Origin: Callorhinus ursinus
Lineage: Eukaryota; Chordata; Mammalia; Carnivora; Otariidae
DNA: 64,000 bases
Direction of reading: 5' to 3'
Assembly: GCF_003265705.1 (NCBI RefSeq)
Contig: NW_020312848.1
Coordinates: 58,748,801 to 58,812,800 of the forward strand
The position numbers and the translations under genes were made by a program. This document shows, piece after piece, positions 12,637 through 24,580 of the stretch (positions are counted from its first letter, which is position 1; each line of letters opens with the position of its first letter). Below the pieces are notes generated by a model. It searched no databases, was not told where the DNA came from, and saw only the letters and a program-made list of their open reading frames with translations.

Positions 12637-13014
12637 AAAAAACACAAACACATAGACATCAGTACAAAATGTATAAATATGTAAATAAGTATTATCTACA
12701 TGTTCATAAGTTGATATACACATACTGTCTCCTGTTATTTTTCTGGGAGGACACAATATGAACTATTGATAATACTTTTAAGTGGGGGAAGGACAATTTT
12801 ATATTTCATTTTGTACCTTTTTGTATTATTTTTTTTCCCATTAGCCTACAGAACTTCTGTTAAAAAAGGACTCTGGTGACATTTGAGGCCTTTCTCTTCA
12901 TATTTTTCTATGTAAAAACATTATCAGATGTTATTTAAAATTAGATCTCTTCTCCTACGATAACCCTTTTGATGACTCACTCAAAAAGGTCTTAAATATA
13001 GAGGGTAATATAAT
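12637..13014. other. no gene or recognised repeat
   Basis: AT-rich linker between SINE and MIR. Nothing assigned. Confidence 0.5.
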
Positions 13015-13215
13015 AGAAATGGCCTGGATTTAAATACCAGCTCAATGATGTTGGTCAAGTTACTTAAATTCTGTTTACCTAAGATTCCCCATTTGTAAAA
13101 TAGGTAAGCAATACCTGCCTCATAGGGCTTTTATGGAAATTAAATGCAAATATGTAAAGTTCTTAAAACATTACCTTCTACAGAGGTGCTACATGAGGGA
13201 TTATTATTATATTAT
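13015..13215 (+). repeat. MIR SINE relic
   Basis: Follows the MIR consensus order: 'GGTCAAGTTACTTAAATTCTG', 'CCCATTTGTAAAATAGG', 'ACCTGCCTCATAGGGCTTTTATGGAAATTAAATG', ending in ATTATTATT. The core region is well kept. The element is ancient (shared across mammals). Confidence 0.88.
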
Positions 13216-13408
13216 GATTATTATTAAATACATAATATTAATATTAAATATAGTACATGTTTTTTTTGCATAAGAAAAAGTAGTAAGGGAGCAGGAGGAA
13301 ACTTTGGGAAGTGATAAATATGTCTGTGGCCTTGATGATATGTTGGTTTCATGGGTGTATACTTATCCCCAAACTCATCAAATTGTAGACATTAAGTATG
13401 TATAGCTT

Positions 13409-13503
13409 GGAAGGAAAGGGAAAAGGAAAAGAGAAAGGAAAGGAAAGGAAAAAGGAAAGGAAGGGAGGGACGAAGGAGGGACGAAGGAGGGAAGGAAGGA
13501 AAT
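13409..13503. repeat. GGAA-rich polypurine tract
   Basis: An almost pure purine run on the plus strand, made of GGAAA/GGAAG units with a repeated GGGACGAAGGA motif near 13465-13490. Such tracts are length-variable and can adopt triplex structure; GGAA runs can also bind ETS factors. Function here is not shown. Confidence 0.92.
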
Positions 13504-14284
13504 AAACTAGGAATAGAAGGGGGGAAAGTCTCTAGTGGGTCACCCAGTAGACAATTAAGCAGGAAGTGATCCTTGAAAATGAAGAGATACTGATTGAAGA
13601 CACACCTTAAGCCCAGAGGTATTTCCTATTTAGAAACTGGAATTTTCAGTCATCCGATAAAACTTTTTGTTGTTGAAAATTCAACATTTAATGAATTTGG
13701 ATTACCAAATTACACAAAAACTTTATGTCTCTGGCAAACCTGTTTTGGAATTATATGCTTAATCATTCCTTTATTATTTTTTTAACTATGCCGATTTTCA
13801 AAGAGGATTTGAAACAGTTAGCTGTCAAATGAACGAAAAGATTAAAGAAACAAGTGCCAACTATTAAAGATGAAAGGGGAAAACAATTATGGTAAATAAG
13901 ACATTAGTGAACATAAAATCAGCTCTGAATTTCCTGGCAGCCAAAGGAGAAAAGGAAAGTGTAGCATGTTTCACAGCTCTATTTATCTAGGAAGGGAAAA
14001 TATACTTCCTGAGGAGTTTCTTTTTAGAAGAGGTGAAGTCTAAGAAAATCTGGTCAGGTGGATCCTATAAGCTGGTTATTTACCAACATAATAAACAGTG
14101 TCTGCACCAATAGTTTCACAAAATATTTAGAACTATTTTTGATTTGGCCTTTTTTATGCAAAGCAAATAATATTATAAGAATATAAAGGTATTTTCATAG
14201 GAAATATAAATGATGTGATCAAAAATGTGTAACTTGCAGATAACAAGATTCATATGGAGAGTTCAGCAAATTCTGAGTGACGTT
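13504..14284. other. no gene or recognised repeat
   Basis: A 63-codon frame (13594-13785) has no recognisable motif. Nothing else assigned. Confidence 0.5.
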
Positions 14285-14447
14285 TCACTCTGTTTGGACT
14301 GAAAGCCACCAGAATTAGGATCACCTGGGACACTTACTAAAAATGCATATTCTTGATGTTCACCTAAAACAATTTAAATACTCTCTGGAGATAGGAACCA
14401 TGACAGCTGCATTTTTACTTCTCACCTCAAATTTTAAGAACCACTGA
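14285..14447. repeat. hAT-type MITE relic (MER5-like)
   Basis: Contains 'ATCACCTGGGACACTTACTAAAAATGCATATTC' (in pieces) and closes with 'TTTTAAGAACCACTG', the typical end of MER5-type hAT-Charlie elements. The left end is decayed, so borders are approximate. Confidence 0.6.
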
Positions 14448-14449
14448 TC

Positions 14450-15560
14450 TGGAAGAATGTATCTTGAGCCTATCTCTACTGTTATCATCCTGGAATATTA
14501 CTGACCTTGAGCTGGAATTTTGAAATGAGGTAAAAACAAACCATGTAAAATAATGATCCAGACAAAGTAGCTAAAGTGATCGTTTTCAGTATGACTTAAT
14601 CAATGTGTATAGAGAGAAACATAGGTAGAAATTCAACAATTTTGAATATAGGTGATAACCTGATTGATTCTTTATTGCAAAAGCCCTATTTTGTTCTGTG
14701 CTATGAAATAAAGTGTCATGGACAATAACCATTAGTACTAGTATTCTGGAGAGCAACTGGAATAAAGAAGACACAGCTGCTTCCTTCGGGGAATTTAGGG
14801 TTGTATGTTTTTAAAGTTATTGATTTCTTAACTGTCAGGGATGGGTGAATTGAGCTTTCCTTAGTGGAGGCCCAAGTTAACTGACCATTTGGTCATAATG
14901 AAAATAAAGAACATGGGATCTTGGTTCAGAGCCCCAGAAGAAGGGGAGAGCTTATGAGGAGTAACACAGCACCATGCATGAAGATAGTCTAAATCTCATG
15001 AGATGAAAATTTTCTTTGGGTAAATATTTTTTCTCCTTTTTTCCCCTCTTTTTTTCTTCTATATAAACAGAAAGTTGATTTGAAAGGATTTACTTTCCAA
15101 AGATGATAATTTTTAATCATATGTTAAAGATTTGAACCCTGGAAGATCTAAAGATAGAAAACAAATTACTGATGGATTCTTAGATCATAATGGAGCATAA
15201 AAAGGGGTTTTATATAAAAATCTACTGAATGGGTGATTTGATGTTGAGCTTTTTAGTTGGCTTTTCATGATGTTAGCCTGTCCAAAATGACTTTGTGTTC
15301 TTTCCTGGTAGATATAGGGAGGTATACAATAAGTTCTAGGTGCGGAGAGAACTATCTTGTGAAAGATCTGTTGAAGATCACCATGGCCAGGGATTGATGT
15401 TCACTTCCTGTCTTGGAGGATGCTATCTTATTAGCTGTGGTTACGGGATTTCTGGTTATCAACATTGATAAAAAAAGGAAACCTATAGTCAAAAGTTGTG
15501 ATTCAATTATAAAAGTTCTGATGAATATAATCTTATTCAAACTCAAATATTGCTTAGTGT
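14450..15560. other. no gene or recognised repeat
   Basis: Unassigned AT-rich sequence. The 62-64 codon frames here show no motif. Confidence 0.5.
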
Positions 15561-15576
15561 TGAGATCAGGAGTTCT

Positions 15577-15769
15577 TTTTTTTTTTTTTTTAAGATTTTA
15601 TTTATTCATTTGCGAGAGAGACCGAGAGAGAACAAGCAGGGGGAGAGGGAGAGGGAGAAGCAGACTCTCTGCTGAGCAAGGAGCCCCATGTGGGATTCGA
15701 TCCCAGGACCCCGGGATCATGACCTGAGCCGAAGGCAGACGCTTAACCGTCTGAGCCACCCAGGCACCC
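15577..15769 (-). repeat. Can-SINE, full length
   Basis: Minus-strand copy: head GGTGCCTGGGTGGCTCAGAC, B-box GGGATCGAATCCC, GGGAGA-rich middle in reverse, tail seen as a T run plus AAGATTTTATTTATT. A perfect 16-bp duplication, TGAGATCAGGAGTTCT, flanks it at 15561-15576 and 15770-15785. The 104-codon plus frame at 15413-15727 reads into the SINE antisense and is not a gene. Confidence 0.97.
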
Positions 15770-15785
15770 TGAGATCAGGAGTTCT

Positions 15786-16518
15786 GACATGACATTTGAA
15801 ATCTTGGATCGAGAAATGTGTAAGGAGATAATCTGACTCTTACAGTGGAGCAAGGAAGAGTCTACATTGATTGGGCCCCTAATCTGTGGCAGGCACGACC
15901 CTTATAGACATAAACAGTATTATTTTTTCCTACCATGTATTGACTGCCTCACTTGCTTTACCGTATTTTGATTCCTACTGGTAGGAGATAAATGAAAATA
16001 TGAGAAGTAATTAATAAAATAGAAAACATGAAATCAAAATTAGTAAAAGCACATTTAAGTTCAAACAGCTGGAACTAACATTAAGAAATCAGGCAAACTT
16101 TTAGCTCAAATAAGAAGCTGGAACCAAAACAATAGAACATGTTCTAAGAAGCAAATCTGAATTTTGACATACGAAGTTCTTCTGGGAGAATCCCAGAAAA
16201 GATCCAACAAAAAATTAATGTCCCTGATCCGGTATCCCAGCAAAAGAACCTTATGCTTCTATGAAAGATTGGAGCCTTGAGCCACAAGATAAGTAAGTCT
16301 TCTTCCTGCAGAAAAGCTCAGTGGATTGGCCTAGAGCAGCTACTGTCCTTTCCCTGTGCCTTAGGTCAGATATCGATGTCAGCCAAATATCACACAGCCC
16401 TGCTTCCAAGTGCTGACCTGCTAGTGGAATCTCAAATATTGAGAACACATTTTTTTAACTTTTAATCCAAGATACATTTTAATTGGGTCTATAATTCTTG
16501 TCCACCTATATTCTATTA
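15786..16518. other. no gene or recognised repeat
   Basis: Two overlapping opposite frames of 62-65 codons near 16251-16465 have no recognisable content. Nothing assigned. Confidence 0.5.
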
Positions 16519-16674
16519 TTTTTTTTTTGAGAGAGAAAGAGCAAGAACACACACATGCTGGGGAGGGAGGGGGAGAGGGAGAGAGAGACTCTCAAGCAGG
16601 CTCCATGCTGAGCCCAAAGCCCCACCTGGGGCTCCATCTCATGACCTTGAGATCATGATCTGAGCCAAAACACT
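16519..16674 (-). repeat. Can-SINE, head missing
   Basis: Minus-strand SINE body with the GA-rich middle, 'CTCAAGCAGGCTCCATGCTGAGC' and 'GAGATCATGATCTGAGCC'. It stops before the usual A-box and CCCAGGCGCC head, so it is 5'-truncated in its own direction. The older 'ATGGAGCCCCAGGTGGGGCTTTG' type body suggests an older subfamily. Confidence 0.88.
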
Positions 16675-17062
16675 CCTCGCCTTTATTTTAGTTGATTTAA
16701 GAGGAAACATTTTTACTGAAGAGCTAGGCATACAATAACAAAAAAATCATTTGTTTCTACACTCTCATTGTGTTTCTGTTTATTTATAGTATCTCTAGAA
16801 ACCAAATAGGGGAAAAAAAAATCCATGGATCTATAATGCCCTAACTGTAGACTTGTGTTTAAGGTGCCTCAATATGCCTGCTGACAAAAGTTCTCTCTTC
16901 AGAGAACCTCAGACTTGAGTCGAAATCTCCCCGACAGGTTTTATAACAATGGCTAGAACATTGCTTTGTGGGTCACAGATACTGAATAAAGATTTTTTTT
17001 TTAATCTTTTTACTGTGGAGTTAAAGTTCCAATTCATTTTGGGAACTTAACATCACTCATAA
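16675..17062. other. no gene or recognised repeat
   Basis: AT-rich spacer between the truncated SINE and the Tigger-type element; nothing assigned. Confidence 0.5.
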
Positions 17063-17064
17063 TA

Positions 17065-17419
17065 CAGTTGACCCTTGAACTGTGTGGGGTTTAAGGGTGC
17101 TGATGCCCCCCATGCATAGTCAAAAATCTGCAGGTGACTTTTGACTCCCCCAAAACTTAAACTTAACTACCAAAACTTAACTACCAATAGCCTATTGTTG
17201 AAAGCCTTGCTGGTAACATAGACAATCTATTAATGCATATTTTGTATATTCTTTTTATTATATACTATATTCTTAACAGTAAAGTAAGCTAGAGAAAAAA
17301 ATGTTTTTAAAGAAGTCATAAGAAGGAGAAAATACATTTAAAATACTGTATTTATCAAAGAAAATATGCATGCAAGTGGATTCGTGCAGTTCAAACCCGT
17401 GTTGTTCAAGAGTCACCTG
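17065..17419. mobile_element. Tigger-type (TcMar) MITE, near complete
   Basis: Non-autonomous DNA transposon of about 355 bp. The left end CAGTTGACCCTTGAAC and the right end GTTGTTCAAGAGTCACCTG are imperfect terminal inverted repeats. The element is flanked by TA on both sides (17063-17064 and 17420-17421), the target duplication of Tc1/mariner elements. The interior matches my memory of Tigger7/MER44-type elements ('GACTCCCCCAAAACTTAA', 'GTAAAGTAAGCTAGAGAAAA'). It encodes no transposase. A short internal duplication of CCAAAACTTAA-type sequence is seen at about 17150-17190. Confidence 0.9.
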
Positions 17420-17421
17420 TA

Positions 17422-19511
17422 TTTCTAGCTGCTGCTCTCTCAACTACACATCCTGGAACATACAAGTAGATACATACATAAGTAAAATTTCCACAGGTGC
17501 AATGTCTTCAGCTCTACATACATTAAAAAAAATGTACATGAAATAAATTTCTAGGGGTTTGACACTTTTTTAATATGATTGATTCCTCTATAAAACTGTT
17601 TTCCAAATCCTTATTCATTTTCCTTAACCTTCGAAAGAATTCCCCTACATTTCTGTGCTATTTCTCTCATCTCTATGCTGTTGGCTCATAGCTATACATA
17701 TCTACCCTGGGCCATTCTTCTGAGCTTCAGACAATAATTTCCAGATTTATGCCATCAAGAAATATTATGCCCTTAGCTTTTATAGACAATAAGCATAAGT
17801 AATGGCCATATAGAGAATATTTCTAAATCTAATGCAAAACCATTAGACATAGAGTATTGTCTAGCTGGCACATTACTTACCATCCCATATTATTAAGAGC
17901 TATGAAAATATAAATATATATCTATTTTTTTTCTTGTATGCTGTGTTAGAATTTTGATGTTTCTGGTGTGACTGATGAGAAAAAGTCTCAGGCATGTCCA
18001 GGGTCACCAGTAATGGGTGCCATGACCAATTAGTGATGACAGCCATAGTAGGGAATAGAGGAGAGTTTCCTTACCTGCCATAAGCAGAGTCTCAGTGGCA
18101 GAAAAATGCAGAGCATATTCTGGGCACAGTGTGTAGATTCATTTGGCACTAAAATGTCTGTTGAATGTTGACTGAACAAAAATCTGGGATCACTTGTCAC
18201 TCTGAATCTTAATAAATTCTGCTGTGAATGGGTTTGAAAGTAATTGTAACATAAATAATAATCCCTTCACTTATCAGTTATGTTTGTTCTCATATGTACT
18301 TTTCTTATGTGTTTTGACTCTCATAAGTGATCAATAAATATCCATGGAATTCATGAAACAATAAATGGCAAATATCTTCCTGAGCACATAAAAATTTGAG
18401 TTATATTTTTGAAATGGGAGAAACACTTTTAGCAGGAGGATGGAGCAGAGATTGAATTAGATGACACTTGAATCCTTTGTGGTCTTAACCCTTGAGACCC
18501 CCAAATAATCTGTGACATGACATATTACTTCACCTTACTCTCTGTAACTCTCACCATTGCTAGAAGATTGGTATTTATTAATAATCTGTGAAATTGATGT
18601 ACAGTAGGTTTTGCCTACAGTCTAACATACCAGAACACTGTTGTTTAACAGAAACAAATATGATGCCCAGAAACACAGAAAAACAAGTATACAGTCATAT
18701 ACAAAACCTAGCAAGTAAACACAGAATCCAGATTTCATTTAACTCAAGGTATTGACTGTTCCTATGTGCCAGAAAATATACTTGGCACTATGAAGGAAAG
18801 ATGTAAGTATGAAAGAATAAGTTCTGCAAAGCTGGGATTTTAAATCCTGGCTCTTCTCACTGACTGACTCTGCAGAGCCTGGGTGCAATGTAAAAATATA
18901 TTTGTGTTTGTGTGATATAAAATGTGTGAGGAACTTTTTAATGCTTTGAAATGAGCGATCATTTGCCTGAGTTGGAAAGAACGAAAGTCAGCCATCAATT
19001 CTTGTAGTTAGGTTAGAGTCTGTGGAGTATATGAAATTGCCAGGATATTTGAACATGGATTTTGTCCTATCGGTGCCTCCCTTCCTCTTTTCAGGGCTGT
19101 CCTGATAAACAGGAAAGAATGGCTAGGATGCATGCAAGCTCACTTTTTTTTTTTTTACCCTTTAAGTATGAATTTTTGTTTTTTATTTATTTTGTTTTTA
19201 ATTTTTTATTTAGATTCATGCAGGTAAGCTAACTTTTGAGCTGATTTCTATATGTGTTGTTTTTCTCTTAATTTTTTTTTGTTGGTAAAGCATAATCAGT
19301 GTTTGCTTTTTTCCAAATAGTTTAAGATCGCCTATACCCATCGTAGTTTTAAATGATGCACAACATAAATGGATAAATAATGCGGTATTACAATTGAGAA
19401 TATTACATTTGCTCTCTAATATAAATATGTTGTTCCAGAGGTAATTACATTAAAACAGATTAAATTGGTCTTTATTGTAAATGTTCTAGTTATATTTTGA
19501 GGTTCTTTGTT
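17422..19511. other. no gene recognised; possible decayed MIR/L2 pieces
   Basis: No open frame worth noting. Short phrases near 18300-18360 (TCAATAAATATCCATGGAATTCATGAA) and 18750-18880 resemble L2 or MIR ends but are too decayed to call. A T-rich, TTTTTA-type stretch lies at about 19144-19215. Confidence 0.5.
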
Positions 19512-19616
19512 TAAGATTTTATTTTTAAGTAATCTCTACACCCAACGTGGGGCTCAAACTACCAACCCAGAAATCAAGAGTTGCATGCTCTACCAACAGA
19601 GCCAGCCAGGTGTCCC
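19512..19616 (-). repeat. old Can-SINE, short form
   Basis: Minus-strand, tRNA-like short SINE: head GGGACACCTGGCTGGCTC, 'TTGGTAGAGCATGCAACTC', B-box-like 'AGTTTGAGCCCC', ending 'GAGATTACTTAAAAATAAAATC'. It lacks the CT-rich middle of the younger type. It keeps A- and B-box-like segments but is a SINE, not a tRNA gene: there is no plausible acceptor stem. Confidence 0.88.
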
Positions 19617-19869
19617 TGTTGTAATTAGTCGTATTTTGAAAAACACATTTCTGTGGCAAGAAAGCAATTAATTTAAATGTTACTTCTCGATTTTCTTAGT
19701 GCCTCTGCTCCCTTTGTCCTCATTAATTTCCACTCATGAGCAATGGTATCCAAATCCCTTTTGATTTCATCTTCATTGTTTAAGCCATCATAACTCATGA
19801 TGCCTACATAAATTTAGTGGCATGCTCACAGACACAGACATTTAGGTAGAATTTTTCAAAAAGTAGTTC

Positions 19870-20402
19870 TTTCTTCTTCAAGAACCGTAGAATCTTGAAA
19901 CTAACAGTTTTCCTGTAGGTCACCTAGTTCACACTTCCACTAGTTGAAAGACTGTCTAGTATATTCTGTATATTTATATAGCCTTCTATGAATTTTTTGA
20001 ATATTCTGTGTAATTGGAAGTTTAAGGCAACCCATTTCTTTGCAGCAGGCCTCAAATTTTCAGCAAGTTTTTAAAAAAAAAAAAATCAGAGGAAGGTGTC
20101 TGATGGTGTCAGAGGATTTATCCAAATTAGGTTTTAGAGATTGAACAGAATGAGTTTTCTTTTTCACATTCTTTCTAGGGCTGTCCTTGAAGAGAGGTAT
20201 CATGTCCCCCCTTATAGACTTTTCTCTGCTGGGGTGAACTTCCCTAAGTCTTTTAAATGTTGCTATGTAATGTGTGTTCTGGACCCCCCTCATTGCCTTG
20301 ATCTCAAATCCTCTGAAGTTGATTTGACTGGAAGAAAGTACATTGAGATCATGACCTGCCACAACACTAACACTGTGTATCTCTGAATGGTGCCTAAATG
20401 CA
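19870..20402 (-). repeat. L3/CR1 LINE relic
   Basis: The word order matches vertebrate CR1/L3 read in antisense: 'GAGGTATCATGTCCCCCCTTATAGACTTTTCTCTGCTGGGGTGAACTTCCC' in pieces near 20197-20245, then 'TCTGGACCCCCCTCATTGCC' near 20278-20297. The upstream part (19915-20060) fits the preceding CR1 segment. Both 81- and 100-codon frames at 20060-20386 are shadows of it. Very old and diverged. Confidence 0.7.
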
Positions 20403-20404
20403 AT

Positions 20405-21004
20405 GACTTGTATTGATCTTGTGGTAAAATAACAGGTCTTTTATTTTTACTGGAAATGCTATAAGACCATTGTGTTCTTCTACTTATAGTATTTACTACT
20501 TAAGGATAAATTCTACCAGATTTTTAAAATCTTCATTAAATTTCGTTCTATGAGCTAATAAAAATGCATTGTTTGAGTGTTACCTAGCTACATGGCTCCA
20601 ACTTCTCCATGAGTCTGTTTAATTGTGTTATAAAAATGAAACAGAACGCACAATAGATGATGTTCTTCTGGAAAAGCTGTAAAGGAGTCTGTTCGTCAAT
20701 GGAAGTGTTTATCCAGATCATTGTACCCAAAAGCATCTATCTAGACATTTAAAATCCAGTAGATGAGGGAGAAGAGAAAGAAAGAGTATATTAAAAATTG
20801 TTCCCGCAGCCATGGGATATTCTGGTTCTGTCTGACCAGAGACTGAGGTTCATTCAGGTTTCTGATCATTTTTCCTTTCAGTCTCAAGGAGGATCATCAA
20901 TAATGAACCTATTAAGACAACTGGGATGGCTTGAGGAAAAGGGTCAGACACATGCAGCTTTCCTGTTCCTGCTTATTTGATCTAATTCATTCCAAGGGAT
21001 GAAG
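20405..21004. other. no gene or recognised repeat
   Basis: A 60-codon frame at 20798-20980 shows no motif. Nothing assigned. Confidence 0.5.
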
Positions 21005-21232
21005 TGACAATCATCATCATCAGCAGCAGCATCATGGACAGAAGCTCCCATTTAATGAGTAATTAGCCTGGGTCAGGCACTGTACTCAGCTCTGCTTTAC
21101 ATATATTATTTCTCATCACATGTGATTCTACAACATAAGGCATTGCTTGTATTTCGTAAGTAAGCAAAAGGTGACTTAGAAAGAACTGATGTCAGTTCTG
21201 TTTGTCTCCAAAACATGTGCACTGTCCACAGA
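21005..21232 (-). repeat. MIR SINE relic
   Basis: Reverse MIR pattern: CATCATCATCAGCAGCAGC, 'GGGTCAGGCACTGTACTCAG', 'CTTTACATATATTATTTCTCA', and a decayed 3' part ending 'CATGTGCACTGTCCAC'. Diverged but the order is kept. Confidence 0.75.
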
Positions 21233-21234
21233 AG

Positions 21235-22000
21235 CATTTAGGCTCAGAAATTATATTTGCCAAATAATTAGTAGTAGGACTGTAACTGTCTTTCTGGAGG
21301 TAGAAGTGCTATAGGAATGGCTTAGTTCAAAGTGTTTTGGGACCAGCATCGACAAAACTGAATTTTCCACTCTTGAAGTATGTTTACCAAGACTGTTACA
21401 ACAGAGTATTCTAGTCATGTGTTGGTTTGTGATTTGCAGGTTTCCTAACTGAAGTCACTCAAGATGAAACACAGTCCTCAACACAGCCATTCTAAGAATA
21501 GTGTAGTGAAAAGGTGGGTAGGTGGTGGAGCCCTGTTTATTTTATCTTATTGCAGGAGGAAAAAATTCTGTAGCATGTTTTCTAACATCTGCTATATAAA
21601 GTTATCATCTAAGCATATTTGGATAAAATACACAATGATTCCAGAGAGGATTGATTTTGTCACTACTTTAGAAATAGACTTTTATCTTGAATACAAGAAG
21701 GTAGTTGTAGACTCTTACCTGACTTGCGTACTGGAAAGTCATGTCAGCAGTGATGGGCATATATTAAGTCGGAAGATGAGGCCGGTTTACCCTTGATACA
21801 CAGACAAACAGCATTTTTAACAATCTTCATCTTTTTTTCTTCCTGGAAGAAATTTTTTTATTGTATTATCTCTCATTTATAAAATCACTAGATCTTATTA
21901 TAATTAGTACCCTATAAAATAAAAAGGTTTGATTACAAAATACTTATGTAGACATTTTCATCTAACTTAAAATTTAGACAGAACATGCACATAGGTTATA
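21235..22000. other. unassigned; holds a 110-codon orphan frame
   Basis: The frame at 21464-21796 (plus) codes 110 residues beginning MKHSPQHSHSKNSV. I recognise no domain, signal peptide or membrane segment. Its base composition is like its surroundings, and I see no splice or poly(A) signal that would support it. A chance frame is the most likely reading; I do not call it a gene. Confidence 0.5.
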
Positions 22001-22162
22001 GCTTCGGCTCAGGTGGTAATCTCAGGGTCGTGCGATGGAGCTTCGCATCGGGCTCTGTGCTCAGCGCAGGGTCTGCTTGGGTTTCTCTCTCCCTCTCCCT
22101 CTGCCTCTGTCCCTGCTTTCTCTCTCTCTCTCTCAAATAAATAAAGAAATCTTGAGAAAAAA
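22001..22162 (+). repeat. Can-SINE, 5'-truncated
   Basis: Begins inside the body at 'GCTTCGGCTCAGGTGG', keeps a B-box-like segment, a CT-rich middle and an AATAAATAAAGAAATCTTG tail with A-rich sequence. The GGCGCCTGGG head and A box are absent. Truncation at the 5' end is typical of incomplete reverse transcription. Confidence 0.9.
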
Positions 22163-22164
22163 AG

Positions 22165-22739
22165 AAAAAAATGGTGTCTGAGTTCACTAAAAATTAATTA
22201 GGACTTGACTAAAAGTCATTCCTATAATGAAATAATATTTTTATTTTTTATGAAATAATATTTTAGTCATTAATGTGGCAAAGATTTGCAAGAAAAATAT
22301 GCTTGTTAAGTAAACACTCAGGCCTATCATACATTTAATTTATGTAAGTTTCTACTACATACATATCATAGATCTGTACTTAGATACATATACACACAAA
22401 TACATACAAAATGTATTTGAAAAATATCTATTCACTTTGTCCTCTCTCTCTCCTATATTATAAACTCTTGAGGTCAAGACCTGTATCTAACTTAATTTGA
22501 TCTAATACTCTGGGCATTGGATACATTATTTTGCTGATTTTTATGTTGGTTTGATAAAAATATGCAGTATTATATTTGTAAAGGGAAATTATCTTGGCTT
22601 GGAGATAATGATTTTCAATATGTATCACTAAGGATTCATATTGATGGCAAGGAAGCAAACTCAATAAAACATCAGTTTAGTTCAGCTTTGGCTGTAAGAA
22701 TATTATAATGTTCTGTTTCAGTAGCTATTAGAAAATATC
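22165..22739. other. no gene or recognised repeat
   Basis: AT-rich. The 68-codon minus frame at 22458-22664 has no motif. Confidence 0.5.
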
Positions 22740-23150
22740 AAGATTCTTCTCTTTCATTTATTCAGCAAATATTTGAGTACCTACTCTAGGCATGCTCTTC
22801 CTAAGTGTTAAGGATACAAATTAATGAGGTAGAGTTTCTGCCTTTAAGGCACATGCCAAAGTGTAGTCTCACACACACCCATGCACATGCACACACACAT
22901 ATACACACATACACACACATAAAATTCTACCTTGAAGTGAAAAGAGTACAGTAATAAAGTTCTAACAGGGAATTATGGAAGCCCTGAAGAGGGACGCCTA
23001 ATGTAGGTGGGCGTCTCATAAAAGGCTTGCTGATAGTGAGTCTTGAATTAAATATTTAAGGATGCATATGGGCTATCAAAAAATACAGGGATGAAAAGTC
23101 GGAAGGTCATTACAAACTGAGGGAATAATAAAAACAAAGGGGTAAGTAGG
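22740..23150 (-). repeat. L2 LINE relic with (CA)n insert
   Basis: Reverse L2 order: 'CATTTATTCAGCAAATATTTGAGTACCTACT', 'CTTCCTAAGTGTTAAGGATACAAA', 'GTTTCTGCCTTTAAGGCACATG', then purine-rich lines and 'CAGGGATGAAAAGTCGGAAGG'-type text. A CA microsatellite at 22869-22920 lies inside it. Confidence 0.7.
22869..22920. repeat. (CA)n microsatellite, imperfect
   Basis: CA-rich run with ATG/ATA interruptions; probably length-variable. Confidence 0.9.
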
Positions 23151-23164
23151 GTGTTTAAGCAACA

Positions 23165-23398
23165 ATACAAATGATAGGTATTATGTATTTAATATTTTCT
23201 ATGAACTAGCAACTGTGTTAATGGTTTGACATGGATTCTCTAGTTTTCGCCTTACAATAACTTTATAGATTAATGCAACTTTTATCACTAATTTGCAGAT
23301 GAGGTAATGCAAACTCAGAGTCCAAATGTAGGGAAGCTGGGATTCAGTTGCAGGCCTTCGGACTCCAGAATCCTTGCTGTTAAGCTCCCCGATACAAT
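23165..23398 (-). repeat. MIR SINE relic
   Basis: Reverse MIR: decayed 'TATGAACTAGCAACTGTGTTAATGG' start, then 'AATTTGCAGATGAGGTAATGCAAACTCAGAG' and 'AAGCTGGGATTCAGTTGCAGGC' as in the core and 5' part of MIR. The 97-codon minus frame over it is a shadow. Confidence 0.75.
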
Positions 23399-23399
23399 C

Positions 23400-24580
23400 T
23401 TGAATTTGGGGTTCAGATACTCCCCAATAATTTAGAGCAGCTATAAAATGTTCCCTAAGGAAGGATTCACAACAATTGGACTGGAACCCCACAGCAAGGG
23501 TTCATAGAAATTTTCAAGGTAAACACTGAATACTCAAGTATAACCTCAAGCAATTTGACTTTTTTCTACTGTATAGTACTAAAGATTTAATTCTGTTTTT
23601 CACACATTGAAAAGGTTGGCATATATCTTGCTAGTGCTGGAGTATTTATATATAGTCATTCAGCCTCGTTTTGGTAGGGTCAGGATTTGCATTCATATAC
23701 AGTATATAAAAAGTATAAGTGTTGCATTTGAGGTTGACGTTTTTCCCAGTTCTGGAAAGCTGTGTTTTATACACCAGTTCTTCCAACTGAAGTGTTTGAG
23801 GTCATACTTCTAATTGTGACTTTTGTCCCACAAATTTTCAAAAGGATTCAAAGTGCTGGATCTCATTAAGTTTAATTCCTAGGACCATGGAGAGAGGAAA
23901 TCTTTATTTCAATTTAATCTCTAAAAGTGAATTTCCTATTTCAAATAATTCTCCTGAGAAAGACTTAGGGCTAATAATTAGCTTCATATTATCCTTCATT
24001 TTTTTCAAAATCAGAACTCGGTATGTACCTATAGTGTGATCATATGGGAATACTAATTGTTTATTTGAAAAAGCCTCTTTTAGTCCATAGTAAAATAGTC
24101 TACGAATGAAGTCTTTATAGCTATTGTAATTATCTGGGTGGTGCTCATTACATAAATTTGGAAGAATACTTTAAATGTAGTACTGTACTATACATAGTTA
24201 CTGAGAGAAACAGTTTTCCAATACTTAGAGAAATGAAGAATCAAACATTTGAAATAGTCTTTGGATCTTTTGGCTAGGGTGACAGAAACCAGAGCCAGAC
24301 TTGGAAATGAGACATCAATAAAAGGAGCCAAGAAATAACAATTATAATACGAAAACACTAAACCTTTCATCCAGTTTAGCAATTATTTTCTAAGATTTTT
24401 TTAAGCTTTTGGTTTTTAAGAAGTACAATTTTGATATGACAAGGAGACATGATTCCATTGCCCTTCTTATTGTTTGAAAGCTCTTACTTGGCATCTATAT
24501 TTCCATGATGCCTCTTTTAAATCAGATTATTTTTAAATAGCTTCTCTGTATCATTGTTGTTTTTCGGAAACTCTGTTGTT
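23400..24580. other. no gene or recognised repeat
   Basis: Unassigned AT-rich sequence. Frames of 64-68 codons near 23607 and 24188 show no motif. Confidence 0.5.

Noticed and set aside
21464..21796. 110-codon open frame
   Set aside because: No domain, signal or membrane segment recognised, composition like its surroundings, no splice or poly(A) context. Frames of this size occur by chance in 64 kb.
22869..22920. regular spaced repeats as a possible CRISPR-like array
   Set aside because: Simple CA microsatellite without unique spacers, in a mammalian context.
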